Notes: generated from the letters alone by a model not told the origin. A stretch of 64,000 nt of DNA from Mycolicibacterium madagascariense (GCF_010729665.1 NZ_AP022610.1:2914001-2978000), one strand, 5' to 3'. Positions 34,175 to 43,684 are shown, counted from the first letter of the stretch. Numbers and translations are program-made.

Positions 34175-35566
34175 TCAGGAACCAGCCGACGTCGACGCCG
34201 CCTTGTGGGCGCTGCCATCTGGATCCGTCTTCGCAGCGGTAGGGGAGTCGTTGGCGGTTGATGCGGCGGCGGGCTCCTTGACCGACGTGTTCGACGACGT
34301 CGCCGAAGCACCGGCGGTGGTCTTCGGTTGCACCTTGTTGCCCGAGGTGACGTCCACGGTCTTGGTCGATGCCGTCTCGGCGTCAAGTGTGGTCTCGTCG
34401 GCGGCATGGTGTGCGGGGGCGTCGCTGCTCACCGTCGTCGAGTCGGTGGTCGCGGTCTTTGCAGAGACCTTGGAGGCTGCCGACGCGCTCGACTCTGCCA
34501 CGCCTGCAGTCGAAGTCGACGATTTCCGTGCAAGCGAGGTGCCGTCAGTCGTCGTCGACTTCTCGTGGGTCGAGGCGGCGGAGATGGACGGGCTCGACTG
34601 CGTGATGCCGGTGGCGGACTGAACGGACGTGGTGGTCGACGAGGCTCGAGTCGTCGGTGCGACGGTCGCTGTGACGGTGCTGGAAATGGTGGCTTCGTCA
34701 GGGAAGGCCGCTTGGACGAGGCTGGTGACGAAGTCGCGAGCGATGGCGAATCCGCCGTTTTGGCCGAAGGTGTTGGTGACGGCGGTTTGGAGGACGTTGC
34801 CAATACCGGCGGCGACCGCACTGGCGACCGCGACGGGGTTCAATGTCCCCAATGAGGAGATGACTCCTTGCACGGCATTCACCAGACTGGTCCGGGCGGA
34901 GACGTAGACGTCGCGAACGCGGAGTCCCTGCGTGTTGATGATTCTCGGTGCGGCTCTCACTGCGTTGGCCAGGGGACTGAGCGGTATGTAGCGCGCGATC
35001 GCCGCGGCGGCTTTGTCTGTGACGTCTGACTTTCCGTAGTCGACGAGGGGGTTGATGATGAGGCCCTCGAGGCTCGCGAAGGCGCCGTTGACGTTACCTT
35101 TCAGGAGGTTGCCGTATGCCGTAGCGACGGCGGAGAGCGTGTTGTTCGCGAACGACTGAATGATCCGGCCGATCAATTCGTCCACTGCCGTAACCACCGC
35201 CGCGTAGTCAGCCGGGTTCAAGGTGGGGAGTGAGAGGGTCGCATCGACTGCGATCAGGGGTGTGATGGCGGTGGGGGACGTCGCCACGGCCGCCAGCTGA
35301 TGCACCGAGGTCGTGGAGAGCAAGGTCGGAGACGTCGCCAACAGGCTGGCGACGGTCGGCCCGGTTGCCTCGAGGCTGTCGCGCAGGGCGGTCTCGGCTT
35401 GCCGCACCGTGCTGGCCGCCGATTGGGTGGCCGAGGTCAGTTGGGCGGCCAACCGGTGCGGAGTCGGCGTCGGTGAGATACCGAGGGCTCCGACCGAGAG
35501 CACTGCCGCAGCGACCAACACCGTCGACGACGTCGCGGCGCGTCCGGACACGCTAGCAACCTGCAT
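34175..35566 (-). CDS. Exported Ala/Ser/Thr-rich protein of unknown function
   Basis: This 463-residue protein has an N-terminal signal sequence or anchor (TVLVAAAVLSVGALGI). The middle (about 40-300) is ordered and mostly helical (DYAAVVTAVDELIGRIIQSFANN, NLLKGNVNGAFASLEGLI, ARDFVTSLVQAAFPDEA). The C-terminal 160 residues are a low-complexity Ser/Thr/Ala tail (TTDSTTVSSDAP and similar), likely extended through the wall. No enzyme domain is recognised; the layout recalls mycobacterial exported proteins near PGRS genes. ATG 35566 has AAAGCTGG upstream. Its leader shares 30 of 40 bases with that of the second PGRS gene. Confidence 0.78.
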   Translation of the reverse strand: MQVASVSGRAATSSTVLVAAAVLSVGALGISPTPTPHRLAAQLTSATQSAASTVRQAETALRDSLEATGPTVASLLATSPTLLSTTSVHQLAAVATSPTAITPLIAVDATLSLPTLNPADYAAVVTAVDELIGRIIQSFANNTLSAVATAYGNLLKGNVNGAFASLEGLIINPLVDYGKSDVTDKAAAAIARYIPLSPLANAVRAAPRIINTQGLRVRDVYVSARTSLVNAVQGVISSLGTLNPVAVASAVAAGIGNVLQTAVTNTFGQNGGFAIARDFVTSLVQAAFPDEATISSTVTATVAPTTRASSTTTSVQSATGITQSSPSISAASTHEKSTTTDGTSLARKSSTSTAGVAESSASAASKVSAKTATTDSTTVSSDAPAHHAADETTLDAETASTKTVDVTSGNKVQPKTTAGASATSSNTSVKEPAAASTANDSPTAAKTDPDGSAHKAASTSAGS

Positions 35567-35638
35567 GAGACCAGCTTTCGTGAAGAGGAAATGCGGGCGA
35601 ACACCCGTGCATCAGGAAACCTACAGTCGCGGCCGCGC

Positions 35639-35678
35639 TTTGCTGAGCGACCCCGCTGAGGTGACAGTAACGCACGAA
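35639..35678 (-). promoter_or_regulatory. Leader/promoter block shared with second PGRS gene (copy 1)
   Basis: An ungapped comparison with 50521-50560 gives 30 of 40 identical bases, with blocks TTTGCTGAG and GTGACNGTANCGCAC at identical spacing. On the minus strand a TACTGT -10-like hexamer lies in the block, about 90 bases before the start codon of the exported protein, with TTGACG upstream. Confidence 0.5.
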
Positions 35679-35740
35679 TGGGCGGCGGCGTCAATGTCTC
35701 GTCGAGGAAGAGGAGTTGTCAATCGGGCCACCCGCGCAGC

Positions 35741-35772
35741 TTTACAAAATATTTGCAATCCGTCGTTAAGGT
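35741..35772 (+). promoter_or_regulatory. 17-mer promoter motif copy 2 with TAAGGT
   Basis: An exact TTTACAAAATATTTGCA lies at 35741-35757, followed nine bases later by TAAGGT (35767-35772). It reads toward the small membrane protein at 36105; because the core is nearly symmetric it could also serve the minus-strand gene starting at 35566. Confidence 0.6.
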
Positions 35773-36104
35773 GGGTCGGTGTCCACTGTCGTGCTACCGA
35801 CAACCTGATGTGGCAGTGGCGATTTGGCGAGTCGGAGCCACCGGTGGAATTCGCGCGCGGAGTTCGCGTACGGCGGCGGTCGTTGACGCACCATCGAGCG
35901 AACGTTCGGGACGCGTCCATGGGTCCTCGATCAGTCCGGCCCCGGCACATGATCGCTGACCGCGTTGCTAGCGGGGTGTCGAGATAATGAATTCGATCGT
36001 CGATCGACGTTCGCGACACCAGCCGAAGATCAGCCGCCGCCTTCTCGCCGCGAACGCCGTCGCGACGTCCATGTGTCCAGTACGACTCGACACCGGGCAT
36101 CGAG

Positions 36105-36461
36105 ATGAGCCCACCAGTGGGTAACGCGCCAGAACACGTCGCCGGCGGAGAACGCCGCGCGGGCCGGCGATGGCCGACGTGGCTGCTGGCCGTGCTGACG
36201 GTCGTGGCAGCAGTATTTGTGATGCTGTTCGCCCTTGGCGCGGCGATGAGTACTGCTGGGTGCAGTGGCCCGGGATGTCCGGACATGAGCGCCCGGTCGC
36301 TATATGCGGTGCTGTTCTACGGCCCGCCGGCGGTGGCGGGGCTAACGGTCATCGGATCATTCTTTTTCGCCAAGCGTCGTTGGGGTTTTCTCGTCCCGCT
36401 AGGCGCGCTGATCCTGTTGGGCGTTGACCTGGCCGCGTTGGCCGCGATGTTCCGGCGTTAG
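36105..36461 (+). CDS. Small membrane protein, function unknown
   Basis: This 118-residue protein has three predicted membrane segments (WLLAVLTVVAAVFVMLFALGA, LYAVLFYGPPAVAGLTVIGSFFF, GFLVPLGALILLGVDLAALAAM). A short loop holds two cysteines (AGCSGPGCPDMS), and the protein has a basic C-terminus. No family was recognised. ATG 36105 begins directly before the polar N-terminus. It lies downstream of promoter motif copy 2 and convergent to the first PGRS gene. Confidence 0.65.
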   Translation: MSPPVGNAPEHVAGGERRAGRRWPTWLLAVLTVVAAVFVMLFALGAAMSTAGCSGPGCPDMSARSLYAVLFYGPPAVAGLTVIGSFFFAKRRWGFLVPLGALILLGVDLAALAAMFRR

Positions 36462-36731
36462 CCTGCGGCCCCCGGGACGACGATGGTCTTAGCGACAGCG
36501 CGCGGCGGGAACGGCCGCCGCGCCACGAACGGGACCGCGGCGTGGGGGAGAGGTACTCGTCACCGAGCAGAAAACACCGCCTCGAAAGGCGAAGTTGGAC
36601 AACCACTCTGGAAAGCACCGGTAACTCGTCGAATCGGTTTCGTCGTACTGCGGGTCTGCGCGGCTTCGACGTAATCGGCCATCGGGCACGCGGCCCCGGA
36701 CCCGTCGTGCCCGTGGCCCACCGCACGGTGC

Positions 36732-39700
36732 TCAGCCGTTGACGCCCGGCTTGCCGTTTCGGTCGGTTCCGATCCCACCGGGACCGCCGAGTCCGCCGGG
36801 AGCGCCCCCGGCGCCGCCGTCACCGCCGATGCCAGTGCTGGCCAGGGTGGCCTTGCCGTTGCCGCCGGCGCCACCTGCACCGCCGGTGCCGTTGCTCGCG
36901 CCGGCACCCCCGCCGCGGCCGCCGTTGCCGCCCCTGCCGCCGTTGCCGCCCGTGGCGGCCGAGGAAGCGCCCCGGACCGAGGCGCTGCCCCCCATTCCGC
37001 CGTTACCGCCGTTTCCGCCCGCACCGTTCGCGCCGTCCGCGCCCTTGGTGCCGGTGCCGCTGGCACCACCGGACCCAGCGCTACCGCCGTTGCCACGGAT
37101 GCCCCCGGTGCCCCCGGTGCCGCCGAGTCCGCCATCGCCGCCGCGCACCGTCGTCCTGCGCTTCACTTCGTTGACGCCGTTGCCTGCACCGCCGGTACCA
37201 CCGTTGCCGCCGGTGGCGCCGTTGCCGCCGCGGCCCCCGCTGCCGTTGGCGCCAGACGCGCCGTCGACGAGGCCCGTTCCGCCGTCGCCGCCACTGCCGC
37301 CGTTGCCACCGTTACCCCCGTTGCCACCGCTGGCACCATTACCACCGTTGCCACCGGTCCCGCCGACGAGCCCGGTGGCGCCATCGACGCCATTGACGCC
37401 CGCTGCACCGTTGCCGCCAGCGCCACCGTTGCCACCGGTACCGCCGGCGCCACCGTTGCCACGGGTGCCGGCGACGCCGCCTTGACCACCGGTGCCACCC
37501 GTCCCCGCCGCACCACCATCGCCTGCCAAGCCGCCGTCGCCGCCGCGACCGCCCGGGCCGCCGTCCAGACCGGCTCCGCCGTTACCGCCAGCGGCATCGG
37601 CGTTGACGCCTGGTTTACCGGCAGCGCCGGTGCCGCCCGTGCCGCCGTCGCCTCCGTTACCGCCCTTGCCGCCGTCCCCGTTGGCTCCGGCTTTCCCGGC
37701 GGCGGCGGTACCGCCGCCCGCCGCACCAATGATTCCGGCGTTGCCACCAGCTCCGCCATTGCCGCCGAGTCCGCCGAAGTTCCCGATGCCAGCGGCCCCG
37801 CCGAGGCCGACTCCGGGTGTCCCGGTATCTCCAGTAGCGCCGTTTCCGCCGTTTCCGCCTGCGGCGCCGTTGCCCGCGTTCCCGCCCGCGCCGTCGGTCC
37901 CGGCGGTACCCCTCACACCGCCGGTTCCTCCGGTGCCAGCCGAACCGGCGGTGCCGGCTGCGCCTCCGCGGCCTCCGTTACCTCCCGCACCGCCGACTTG
38001 TCCCTTGGCGCCGTTGGCACCGGGGGTGCTGCCGTTGGCGCCGTTGGCGCCGGCCGCACCGTTTCCGCCGTTGCCGCCGTCGGCGCCGTTGCCGGCATTT
38101 CCACCGTCACCGTTGGTGCCGTTGACGCCGTTGACTGAGCCTGCGCCGCCCGTCCCGGCGTTGCCGCCGTTGCCGCCACCACCGCCGTTTCCACCGGAGG
38201 TACCGTCGCCACCCGCTCCGCCAGGGTTCGCGGCGTTGGCGCCCGCGGATCCGCGGGCGCCGTTGGCACCGTTTCCGCCTTTGCCGCCGTTTCCGCCGTT
38301 GCCGCCGACACCTCGCACCGCGGACAGGCCGTCAGTACCGGCTTGGCCGCCGGTGCCGCCCGTACCCGCTGCGCCGCCAGCGCCTGAAGTGCCTGCAGCG
38401 CCGCCGTTTCCGCCGTTGCCGCCGGCCTGACCGTTGGTTCCGTCGCCGCCGTTCCCACCGGAGGGTGGGGCCGCCAAGCCAGCGGCGCCGTCGGCACCGT
38501 CAGCGCCGTTGGCGCCGGCCCCGCCATTGGCGGCGTTCCCCCCGTGACCGCCGGAACCGTTCACCCCGGCCATCCCGGACTTGCCGAACAATCCCGCACC
38601 GCCACCAGCGCCCGCGTCACCGCCAGTTCCACCGCTGCCGCCGGATCCACCAGCCATGCCGTCGCCGCCAGCACCGCCAGCCTCTTTGGCTGCCAAACCC
38701 TGGGTACCGGCCATGCCGCTGCCACCGGCTCCGCCGTCACCCCCGGATCCACCCGCACCGCCGTTACCGATCAGCAGACCGCCCCGGCCGCCGGCGCCGC
38801 CCTTGCCGCCTGCAGACCCGCCGGCACCGGATTGACCCTCGCTCACGCCGTCGGCGCCGGTGCTGCCATTGGCTCCGGCCCCGCCAGCGCCGCCGTTGCC
38901 CAAGAAGAGGCCACCGTTGGCGCCACGCCCCCCGGCACCGCCGTCGATGCCCAGTACGCCGGCGCCGCCGGCACCGCCGGTGCCAATGATTCCGACCGCG
39001 CCGCCGTTGCCGCCATTGAAGCCGCTACCGCCCACACCCAGCAATAACCCACCGTTACCGCCTCGGCACGCCGCGCCACCCACGCAGGTCGCAGCGGTGT
39101 AGCTGTAGCCGGTTCCCAGCAGCAACCCGGCGTCGGGGTGCGCGGCGGTGCCGTTGCCGATGAACAGCGTCAGCACGTCGTTGACGAAGTCGCCCAAGTT
39201 CGGTGCGGCGGCCGGCGGCTGCGTGGCGAGCGACGCGACGTTGATCCGCGGTGCCGCGGCAACAACGCTAGCGGTGGTGGTCGTGATCGCTGAATCATGT
39301 TGGGAAACAGCGGATTTCGTCGCTACCGACTTTACGGTGGACGAGTCCACTGCGCTGGGTGACGTCGACGCCGCGGGGCCCGAACTGGTCGCCCGCGTGA
39401 CTGTTGCGGCAGCGGTGGTCTTCCCGGCTCCGCCTGCCGTTGATTGGTGGCCGGCTCCGGGGCTCCCGGTGTCATCCTGGCGGCCAGCAGTATTGGAGAC
39501 GGCGCTGGTGCCCGTGTCGGTGCCGTGCTTACCGTTCCCATCCGCACGGCCTGCCGTGGTGGGGTGCCCGGTGCCATTCTTGGTCGACGCTCCCGCCGCG
39601 CCGGTCGACGACGACGCGGAGGTGCCGCTGGGACCGGTGGCGGGCCTCTTGGAGGTAGCCCCAGACAAAGATATCCCGCTCGACGTGCCCGACGTACCAG

Positions 39701-39989
39701 CTGCGGTGGACCCCGCTAGCGAATCCTTGGTTGACGTCGAACCCTTCGACGACGTACTGCTGCCCTTGCCTACGGACTCACCCGAATCGCCGGCATGCGT
39801 GGCCGAGGAACTCGCCTCGGAATGGGTGGTGTCGGCCTGGGCCACGGCGGCGCCGGAGAGCAGTGCCGCCCCGACCCCGACGCTGAACGCCCCGGCAGTC
39901 AACCAGCCCGACACCGGCAGCACCCGACCACCTTCACGTGCGGCTGCGCGTTTGCTGTGCTGACTATCCCTGCGGTGTCGCCCGGCCAT
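36732..39989 (-). CDS. PGRS-repeat surface protein with signal sequence instead of PE domain (paralogue 1)
   Basis: This 1085-residue protein has an N-terminal signal/anchor ([19 protein letters not shown], ending AQAD) instead of a PE domain. A Ser/Thr/Gly-rich linker (about 55-255) follows, then a conserved junction ([44 protein letters not shown] with two Cys). About 760 residues of PGRS-type repeats come next ([23 protein letters not shown] units). The C-terminus is [16 protein letters not shown] domains are calcium-binding-like glycine-rich folds on mycobacterial surfaces. ATG 39989 is preceded by GAGGAC. It is a paralogue of the gene at 44527-50362. Confidence 0.85.
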   Translation of the reverse strand: MAGRHRRDSQHSKRAAAREGGRVLPVSGWLTAGAFSVGVGAALLSGAAVAQADTTHSEASSSATHAGDSGESVGKGSSTSSKGSTSTKDSLAGSTAAGTSGTSSGISLSGATSKRPATGPSGTSASSSTGAAGASTKNGTGHPTTAGRADGNGKHGTDTGTSAVSNTAGRQDDTGSPGAGHQSTAGGAGKTTAAATVTRATSSGPAASTSPSAVDSSTVKSVATKSAVSQHDSAITTTTASVVAAAPRINVASLATQPPAAAPNLGDFVNDVLTLFIGNGTAAHPDAGLLLGTGYSYTAATCVGGAACRGGNGGLLLGVGGSGFNGGNGGAVGIIGTGGAGGAGVLGIDGGAGGRGANGGLFLGNGGAGGAGANGSTGADGVSEGQSGAGGSAGGKGGAGGRGGLLIGNGGAGGSGGDGGAGGSGMAGTQGLAAKEAGGAGGDGMAGGSGGSGGTGGDAGAGGGAGLFGKSGMAGVNGSGGHGGNAANGGAGANGADGADGAAGLAAPPSGGNGGDGTNGQAGGNGGNGGAAGTSGAGGAAGTGGTGGQAGTDGLSAVRGVGGNGGNGGKGGNGANGARGSAGANAANPGGAGGDGTSGGNGGGGGNGGNAGTGGAGSVNGVNGTNGDGGNAGNGADGGNGGNGAAGANGANGSTPGANGAKGQVGGAGGNGGRGGAAGTAGSAGTGGTGGVRGTAGTDGAGGNAGNGAAGGNGGNGATGDTGTPGVGLGGAAGIGNFGGLGGNGGAGGNAGIIGAAGGGTAAAGKAGANGDGGKGGNGGDGGTGGTGAAGKPGVNADAAGGNGGAGLDGGPGGRGGDGGLAGDGGAAGTGGTGGQGGVAGTRGNGGAGGTGGNGGAGGNGAAGVNGVDGATGLVGGTGGNGGNGASGGNGGNGGNGGSGGDGGTGLVDGASGANGSGGRGGNGATGGNGGTGGAGNGVNEVKRRTTVRGGDGGLGGTGGTGGIRGNGGSAGSGGASGTGTKGADGANGAGGNGGNGGMGGSASVRGASSAATGGNGGRGGNGGRGGGAGASNGTGGAGGAGGNGKATLASTGIGGDGGAGGAPGGLGGPGGIGTDRNGKPGVNG
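36780..39080 (-). repeat. PGRS glycine-rich repeat array (paralogue 1)
   Basis: GC-rich 9-bp units encoding Gly-Gly-Asn/Ala/Thr occupy most of the gene. The opposite strand appears as long proline-rich open frames, which are shadows. Repeats of this type recombine and slip easily. Confidence 0.85.
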
Positions 39990-40382
39990 CGTCTGTCCTC
40001 GGAGTCCTTCGTCGTCTGATAGCGAAACACGGTCGTTCCGCTTCTGTCGCATGGTCATTCGTCTGTGGCTGCGAAGCCGTCGACCGGGTATCGAGCTCCG
40101 GCCGGGGCCTTCCGACAGCGCGGTGCATGGCTACGCCGAAGCGACGGTGATTTGCGCACCACACCGCAGACGACGAATCGTTGGCCCGGGCTCACGATTA
40201 GTTCCCGGGTACCACGTCGCCGTCGGTTGCCCTCGATGGGTGGTGATCACCGTGTTTCCGTCCCAGTCTCGTCACGCGCCCCCTGTCCGGTGGGATCGCG
40301 CGGTGTGTCAGCAGCGAGCGTCACTGTCACGACCGGTCGTCGATCGCGCGCGGGGGTTCGAGTCCTCAGAGTAGGAACGCAC

Positions 40383-40399
40383 TGCAAATATTTTGTAAA
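40383..40399 (-). promoter_or_regulatory. 17-mer promoter motif copy 3 upstream of PGRS paralogue 1
   Basis: On the minus strand TTTACAAAATATTTGCA is followed, nine bases later, by TACTCT (40368-40373). The intervening bases match copy 1 except one. It lies about 390 bases before the PGRS start codon at 39989, implying a long leader if this is its promoter. Confidence 0.65.
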
Positions 40400-40479
40400 T
40401 CAACCTCCGGCGACCGTCGATGACGTCGAACGTTTGCTGCGTGTAAAGAGTTGGTATTCGACGTCGTCCACCGCAGTAA

Positions 40480-40496
40480 CGTCACAGTGACGAATA
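40480..40496. repeat. Left copy of the CGTCACnGTGACGAATA repeat flanking the arsenic island
   Basis: CGTCACAGTGACGAATA is a 13-bp palindrome plus an AATA tail. A second copy in the same orientation (43684-43700) matches 16 of 17 bases, differing only at the palindrome centre. The two bracket the ars genes and the recombinase remnant. A third, shorter copy lies at 44136. Confidence 0.6.
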
Positions 40497-40796
40497 GGGC
40501 CACTCACACGGGGGTCTCGCGACCGCGGACCGCTGCCGCAAATTGGCCCAGTGAGCGCGAAGACAGGCTTGACTGCGGGCGCCCCGGGTTGCTTCTCCAT
40601 GTTGTTGGCACTCGCAGTTGTTATTGGTACCGACGCGCGCGAAGAAGGTGCGAGTCGTCCAACAGTGCGCCTTAGGCGGATACCTGCTGCATCGTGAAAA
40701 GGCGCCGGGCGACTGCGCGGAGTCGTGTCGATCAGCCAGTCGTCCCGTGGTGCGAGCATTTCATCAGATGCAACTCACACTGGTTTACTGGCATGG

Positions 40797-41288
40797 TCAC
40801 GTATCACTTTGTGTCGAGTGCGTTTCCGGTTTATGCCCCGGGGCCGTCTGATTCTGTTGGTGGGTGAGGCGGTCGGTGAGGTCGTTGACTCGGGCGTTGA
40901 TGTCGTCGCGGATGAGGCGCATGCGTTCGATGCCGTCGATCCCGCGCAGCGATGGTTCGTCGGTTTCCCAGATCTCAATTGGCGTGGTGGTCGGGTTGAG
41001 GTGAGCTTGGGTTCCGAGGACGACTATCAGATCAGCGGCGTCGATTAGGGCGGCGGTGAGCTGAGTGGGCGTGTGGTCGCTGATGTCGATGCCGAGTTCG
41101 GCGAGCGCTTGTGCGGAGATGCTATTGACTGAGGTGGTCCTGGCATGGGTTCCCGCCGAAAGCGTGTTGACGCGCCCTTGGGCGGCATGACGCATGAGGC
41201 CCTGTGCCATCACGGATTTCCCGGCATTGCTGACGCAGACGAATAGCACGGTGGGTGGGGCGGGTTGGGCGGGGAGGCTATCGGTCAC
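40797..41288 (-). CDS. arsC: Low-molecular-weight-phosphatase-type arsenate reductase
   Basis: This 163-residue protein is of the LMW-PTPase fold. Its P-loop reads VLFVCVSNAGKSVMAQGLM, with Lys where the usual CX5R motif has Arg; the related actinobacterial arsenate reductase group often shows a GGKS-like variant. Downstream elements STAGTHA-like (LSAGTHARTTSVN) and GIDISDHTPTQL fit the family. It would reduce arsenate to arsenite, which Acr3 exports; in actinobacteria the thiol may be mycothiol. GTG 41288 overlaps the acr3 stop by 11 bases, so it is translationally coupled. A long polar tail follows residue 140. Confidence 0.85.
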   Translation of the reverse strand: MTDSLPAQPAPPTVLFVCVSNAGKSVMAQGLMRHAAQGRVNTLSAGTHARTTSVNSISAQALAELGIDISDHTPTQLTAALIDAADLIVVLGTQAHLNPTTTPIEIWETDEPSLRGIDGIERMRLIRDDINARVNDLTDRLTHQQNQTAPGHKPETHSTQSDT

Positions 41289-42396
41289 GCGTGGCTCCTG
41301 GATCGGCGGTGACTCCAGATGGCGCGGTGACTGCGTCGGGGAAGCGGTGGCGCAGGGCCAGGGAGACGTAGACGAGTGCGACGAGGACCGGGACTTCGAT
41401 GAGTGGACCGACGACGCCGGCCAGGGCTTGGCCGGAGGTGGCGCCGTAGGTGGCGATCGCCACGGCGATGGCGAGTTCGAAGTTGTTGCCAGCGGCGGTG
41501 AATGCCAGGGTGGTGGTGCGTTGATAGCCCAGGTGCAGGACTGCCCCCAACAGGTAACCGCCGCCCCACATGATGGCGAAGTAGGCCAGCAGGGGCAGCG
41601 CGATGCGAACGACGTCAAGTGGTTTGTGGCTGATCTGGTCGCCCTGTAGGGCGAACAGCACGACGATGATGAACAGCAGCCCGTAGAGCGCCCACGGCCC
41701 GATGCGGGGCAGGAATCGCGCTTCGTACCAATCGCGGCCCTTCGCGCGCTCCCCGAGCCCTCGGGAGAGGTATCCCGCGGCCAGGGGGATGCCCAGGAAG
41801 ATGAGCACCGATTTGGCGATCTGCCAGGGCGAGGTGGTGATGCTGGTTGGGGGTAAGCCCAGCCAGCCGGGCAGCACCGAGAGGTAGAACCATCCCAGCA
41901 CGGCGAACATGACGACCTGGAAGATCGAGTTCAGTGCCACCAGGACGGCGGCGGCTTCGCGGTCACCGCAGGCCAAGTCGTTCCAGATGATGACCATGGC
42001 GATGCAGCGGGCCAGCCCGACGATGATCAGTCCGGTGCGGTATTCGGGCAGATCGGGCAGCAGCAGCCAGGCCAGGGCGAACATCAGCGCTGGGCCGAAC
42101 ACCCAGTTGAGCAGCAGGGAGCTGAGCAGGAGGCGGCGATCGGAGGCGACGGTGTCGAGGCGGTCGTAGCGAACCTTGGCCAGCACCGGATACATCATGA
42201 TCAGCAGACCTAGCGCGATGGGCAGGGAGATTCCGTCGACCTGCACGTCGTCCAGGGCGGTGTTCAGCCCGGGGATCAGCCGGCCCAGCAGCAGCCCAGC
42301 GGCCATGGCCACCCCGATCCAAACTGGCAACAGGCGGTCGAGGGTGGAAAGTCGTGCTGGAGCGGAGGATTCGTCGTTGGCTGTCCTATTGGTCAT
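41278..42396 (-). CDS. arsB: Arsenite efflux transporter, ACR3 family
   Basis: This 372-residue permease has ten predicted helices. Hallmarks of ACR3 are VGLARCIAMVIIWNDLACGDRE with the essential Cys131 in the fourth helix, NSIFQVVMF, and the second inverted-repeat segment FTAAGNNFELAIAVAIATYG with GPLIEVPVLVALVYVSL. It extrudes arsenite driven by proton motive force. It begins at ATG 42396, 33 bp after the arsI gene, and overlaps arsC. The gene is often named acr3 or arsB. Confidence 0.95.
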   Translation of the reverse strand: MTNRTANDESSAPARLSTLDRLLPVWIGVAMAAGLLLGRLIPGLNTALDDVQVDGISLPIALGLLIMMYPVLAKVRYDRLDTVASDRRLLLSSLLLNWVFGPALMFALAWLLLPDLPEYRTGLIIVGLARCIAMVIIWNDLACGDREAAAVLVALNSIFQVVMFAVLGWFYLSVLPGWLGLPPTSITTSPWQIAKSVLIFLGIPLAAGYLSRGLGERAKGRDWYEARFLPRIGPWALYGLLFIIVVLFALQGDQISHKPLDVVRIALPLLAYFAIMWGGGYLLGAVLHLGYQRTTTLAFTAAGNNFELAIAVAIATYGATSGQALAGVVGPLIEVPVLVALVYVSLALRHRFPDAVTAPSGVTADPGATRDR

Positions 42397-42429
42397 CGGA
42401 TTCTCCAGCTCGGGTCGACGAATGGGCGG

Positions 42430-42906
42430 TCAGCAGCACGACACCGTGGGCGCCGCCATGGGGTCCTGGCTGGCGCCGTCGCAGCACACCCCGCCGCCAC
42501 GGTTGGCGGCGTCGCCGTGTTGAGGGCTGGTGCCAAAGGTCTCGGAGTCGGCCAGCACGGTGTAGACCTCCCAGCGCTCACCGCCGGGCCCGGTCACCCA
42601 GACCTTGTCCTGGGTGGCGAAGCAACACGTGGTGCCAATCTCCTCGTCGGTGAACACGCCGGCCTCGGTCAGCCGAGCGATCTCGGCGTACACGGTGTCG
42701 CTGGAGTCGACCTCCACCCCGAGGTGGTTCAGGGTGCCGCCCCGGCCAGGGTTCTCCAGCAGCACCAGCTTCAGCGGTGGCTCGGTGATCGCGAAGTTCG
42801 CATACCCGGGTTTGCGCTTGGCCGGCTCGGCGCCAAAGAGCTTGGAGTAGAACGTGATCGCCGCGTCGAGGTCGTCGACGTTGAGGGCGAGCTGAACACG
42901 TGACAT
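42430..42906 (-). CDS. arsI: ArsI/CadI-type VOC-family dioxygenase (C-As lyase)
   Basis: This 158-residue vicinal-oxygen-chelate protein has metal ligands expected at Gln5 (RVQLALNV), His61 (NHLGVEV) and Glu in RWEVYTVL. The vicinal Cys94-Cys95 pair in GTTCCFATQD corresponds to the trivalent organoarsenic-binding cysteines of ArsI. ArsI cleaves the carbon-arsenic bond of methylarsenite or roxarsone-type compounds; CadI of mycobacteria is the same family. Further cysteines close the C-terminus (GGVCCDG, VSCC). ATG 42906 is right beside the operator region. It is the first gene of arsI-acr3-arsC. Confidence 0.9.
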   Translation of the reverse strand: MSRVQLALNVDDLDAAITFYSKLFGAEPAKRKPGYANFAITEPPLKLVLLENPGRGGTLNHLGVEVDSSDTVYAEIARLTEAGVFTDEEIGTTCCFATQDKVWVTGPGGERWEVYTVLADSETFGTSPQHGDAANRGGGVCCDGASQDPMAAPTVSCC

Positions 42907-42927
42907 GAGACGTCCTCCAAGTTGTGA

Positions 42928-42985
42928 GACATATATCGAACTCTGTGGCGTCGCCATCATGGCTTACCTCTTTGATATATGTCAA
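42928..42985. promoter_or_regulatory. ArsR operator pair between arsI and arsR
   Basis: GACATATATC (42928-42937) and GATATATGTC (42974-42983) are perfect 10-bp inverted repeats 36 bp apart. The right site is itself a near-palindrome TTGATATATGTCAA (42972-42985), typical of SmtB/ArsR operators. Each sits close to one of the two divergent starts, so one repressor could control both directions. Confidence 0.75.
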
Positions 42986-43006
42986 TGTCTGTGGCAGGGT
43001 GATTGC

Positions 43007-43366
43007 ATGCCCAAGGCGTTACCCGTGATCGACACCTCAGCACCGGTATGCTGCGCTCCGGTGGCCTCGGGTCCGATGAGTGACGATGATGCGTTGCAGA
43101 TCGCGCTGCGCCTCAAGGCACTGGCCGATCCGGCGCGAGTCAAGATCGTGTCGTATCTGTTCAGTTCCGCCGCCGGCGAGGAGAACTCCGGGGAGTTGGC
43201 CGCCGTGCTGGGCTTGACCGAGTCCACGGTCAGTCACCACCTGACCCAGCTGCGCAGGGCCGGGCTGGTGGTCTCGGATCGGCGCGGCATGAACGTGTTT
43301 CACCGCGTCCGCCCAGACGCACTACAGGCGTTGTGCGTAGCGTTGGATCCCAACTGCTGCATCTAA
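43007..43366 (+). CDS. arsR: ArsR-family arsenite-responsive repressor
   Basis: This 119-residue winged-helix repressor has an HTH (SGELAAVLGLTESTVSHHLTQLRRAGLV) and a wing (SDRRGMNVFHRV). The N-terminal vicinal pair Cys15-Cys16 matches the placement reported for actinobacterial (Corynebacterium-type) ArsR; residue 55 is Ala, where that protein has its third Cys. A C-terminal CysCys (PNCCI) may supply the extra ligand. ATG 43007 was chosen as it follows CAGGGTG and puts Cys15/16 in register; the frame is open upstream. It is divergent from arsI across the operator pair. Confidence 0.9.
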   Translation: MPKALPVIDTSAPVCCAPVASGPMSDDDALQIALRLKALADPARVKIVSYLFSSAAGEENSGELAAVLGLTESTVSHHLTQLRRAGLVVSDRRGMNVFHRVRPDALQALCVALDPNCCI

Positions 43367-43413
43367 TGGGGTGACGTTGATCGAGGTGTTCACTGCCCCG
43401 GGCATTCTTGGTG

Positions 43414-43684
43414 TTACGTGTCCGCGTGGATGCGGTCGGCCACGTAGGCGCCGTATTGGCCGGAGCCGCGGCGGTCGTGGCGGATCGCAGTTTGCGGGTT
43501 GCAGCCGAGGGCGTCGGCCAGGACCGGGGGCGGGGTGATCTGGGTGATGTCTGCCAGGTCCCGATGCGTGTAGAGAGCGAGGGGAATCCGAGGGTCTTGA
43601 GGCGGAGCCGGACGTGGCCGGCGGTGAGGTGATTCCCGGGTCGGTAGCCGGGAAACACCCACGGCCTGCGGCACAGGTTATTAC
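43414..43684 (-). pseudogene. Frameshifted C-terminal remnant of a tyrosine recombinase/integrase
   Basis: In one minus frame the DNA encodes WVFPGYRPGNHLTAGHVRLR and KTLGFP, typical of the region before the catalytic tail of actinobacterial site-specific recombinases. After a frame change at about 43575 it continues as IPLALYTHRDLADITQITP and VLADALGCNPQTAIRHDRR, ending YGAYVADRIHADT. Together these form the usual C-terminal tail. The rest of the gene is absent. It lies between arsR and the right flanking repeat, and so suggests past mobility of the arsenic island. Confidence 0.65.

Larger units (their letters stand above)
35567..36104. other. Intergenic region carrying promoter motifs
   Basis: No gene could be supported in this 538-bp stretch. 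It contains the shared leader block (35639-35678) and the 17-mer motif copy 2 (35741). Short ORFs downstream of the motif show no recognisable protein. Confidence 0.5.
39990..40796. other. Intergenic region between PGRS gene and arsC
   Basis: No gene is supported in this 807-bp stretch. It contains promoter motif copy 3 and the left flanking repeat. Short open frames in all phases lack recognisable protein features. Confidence 0.5.

Noticed and set aside
34134..34622. 162-codon plus-strand frame opposite the 463-residue exported protein
   Set aside because: It is the antisense of the Ser/Thr-rich tail; the minus-strand gene has a signal sequence, a ribosome-binding site and a long consistent frame.
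36780..39080. Short-period repeats that could suggest a CRISPR array or tandem satellite
   Set aside because: The repeats are degenerate 9-bp in-frame glycine codon units without spacers; they are coding PGRS repeats.
40340..40365. GGGGGTTCGAGTCCTCA looks like a tRNA T-arm next to promoter motif copy 3
   Set aside because: The stem does not pair fully, and no D-arm, anticodon arm or acceptor stem can be built around it.
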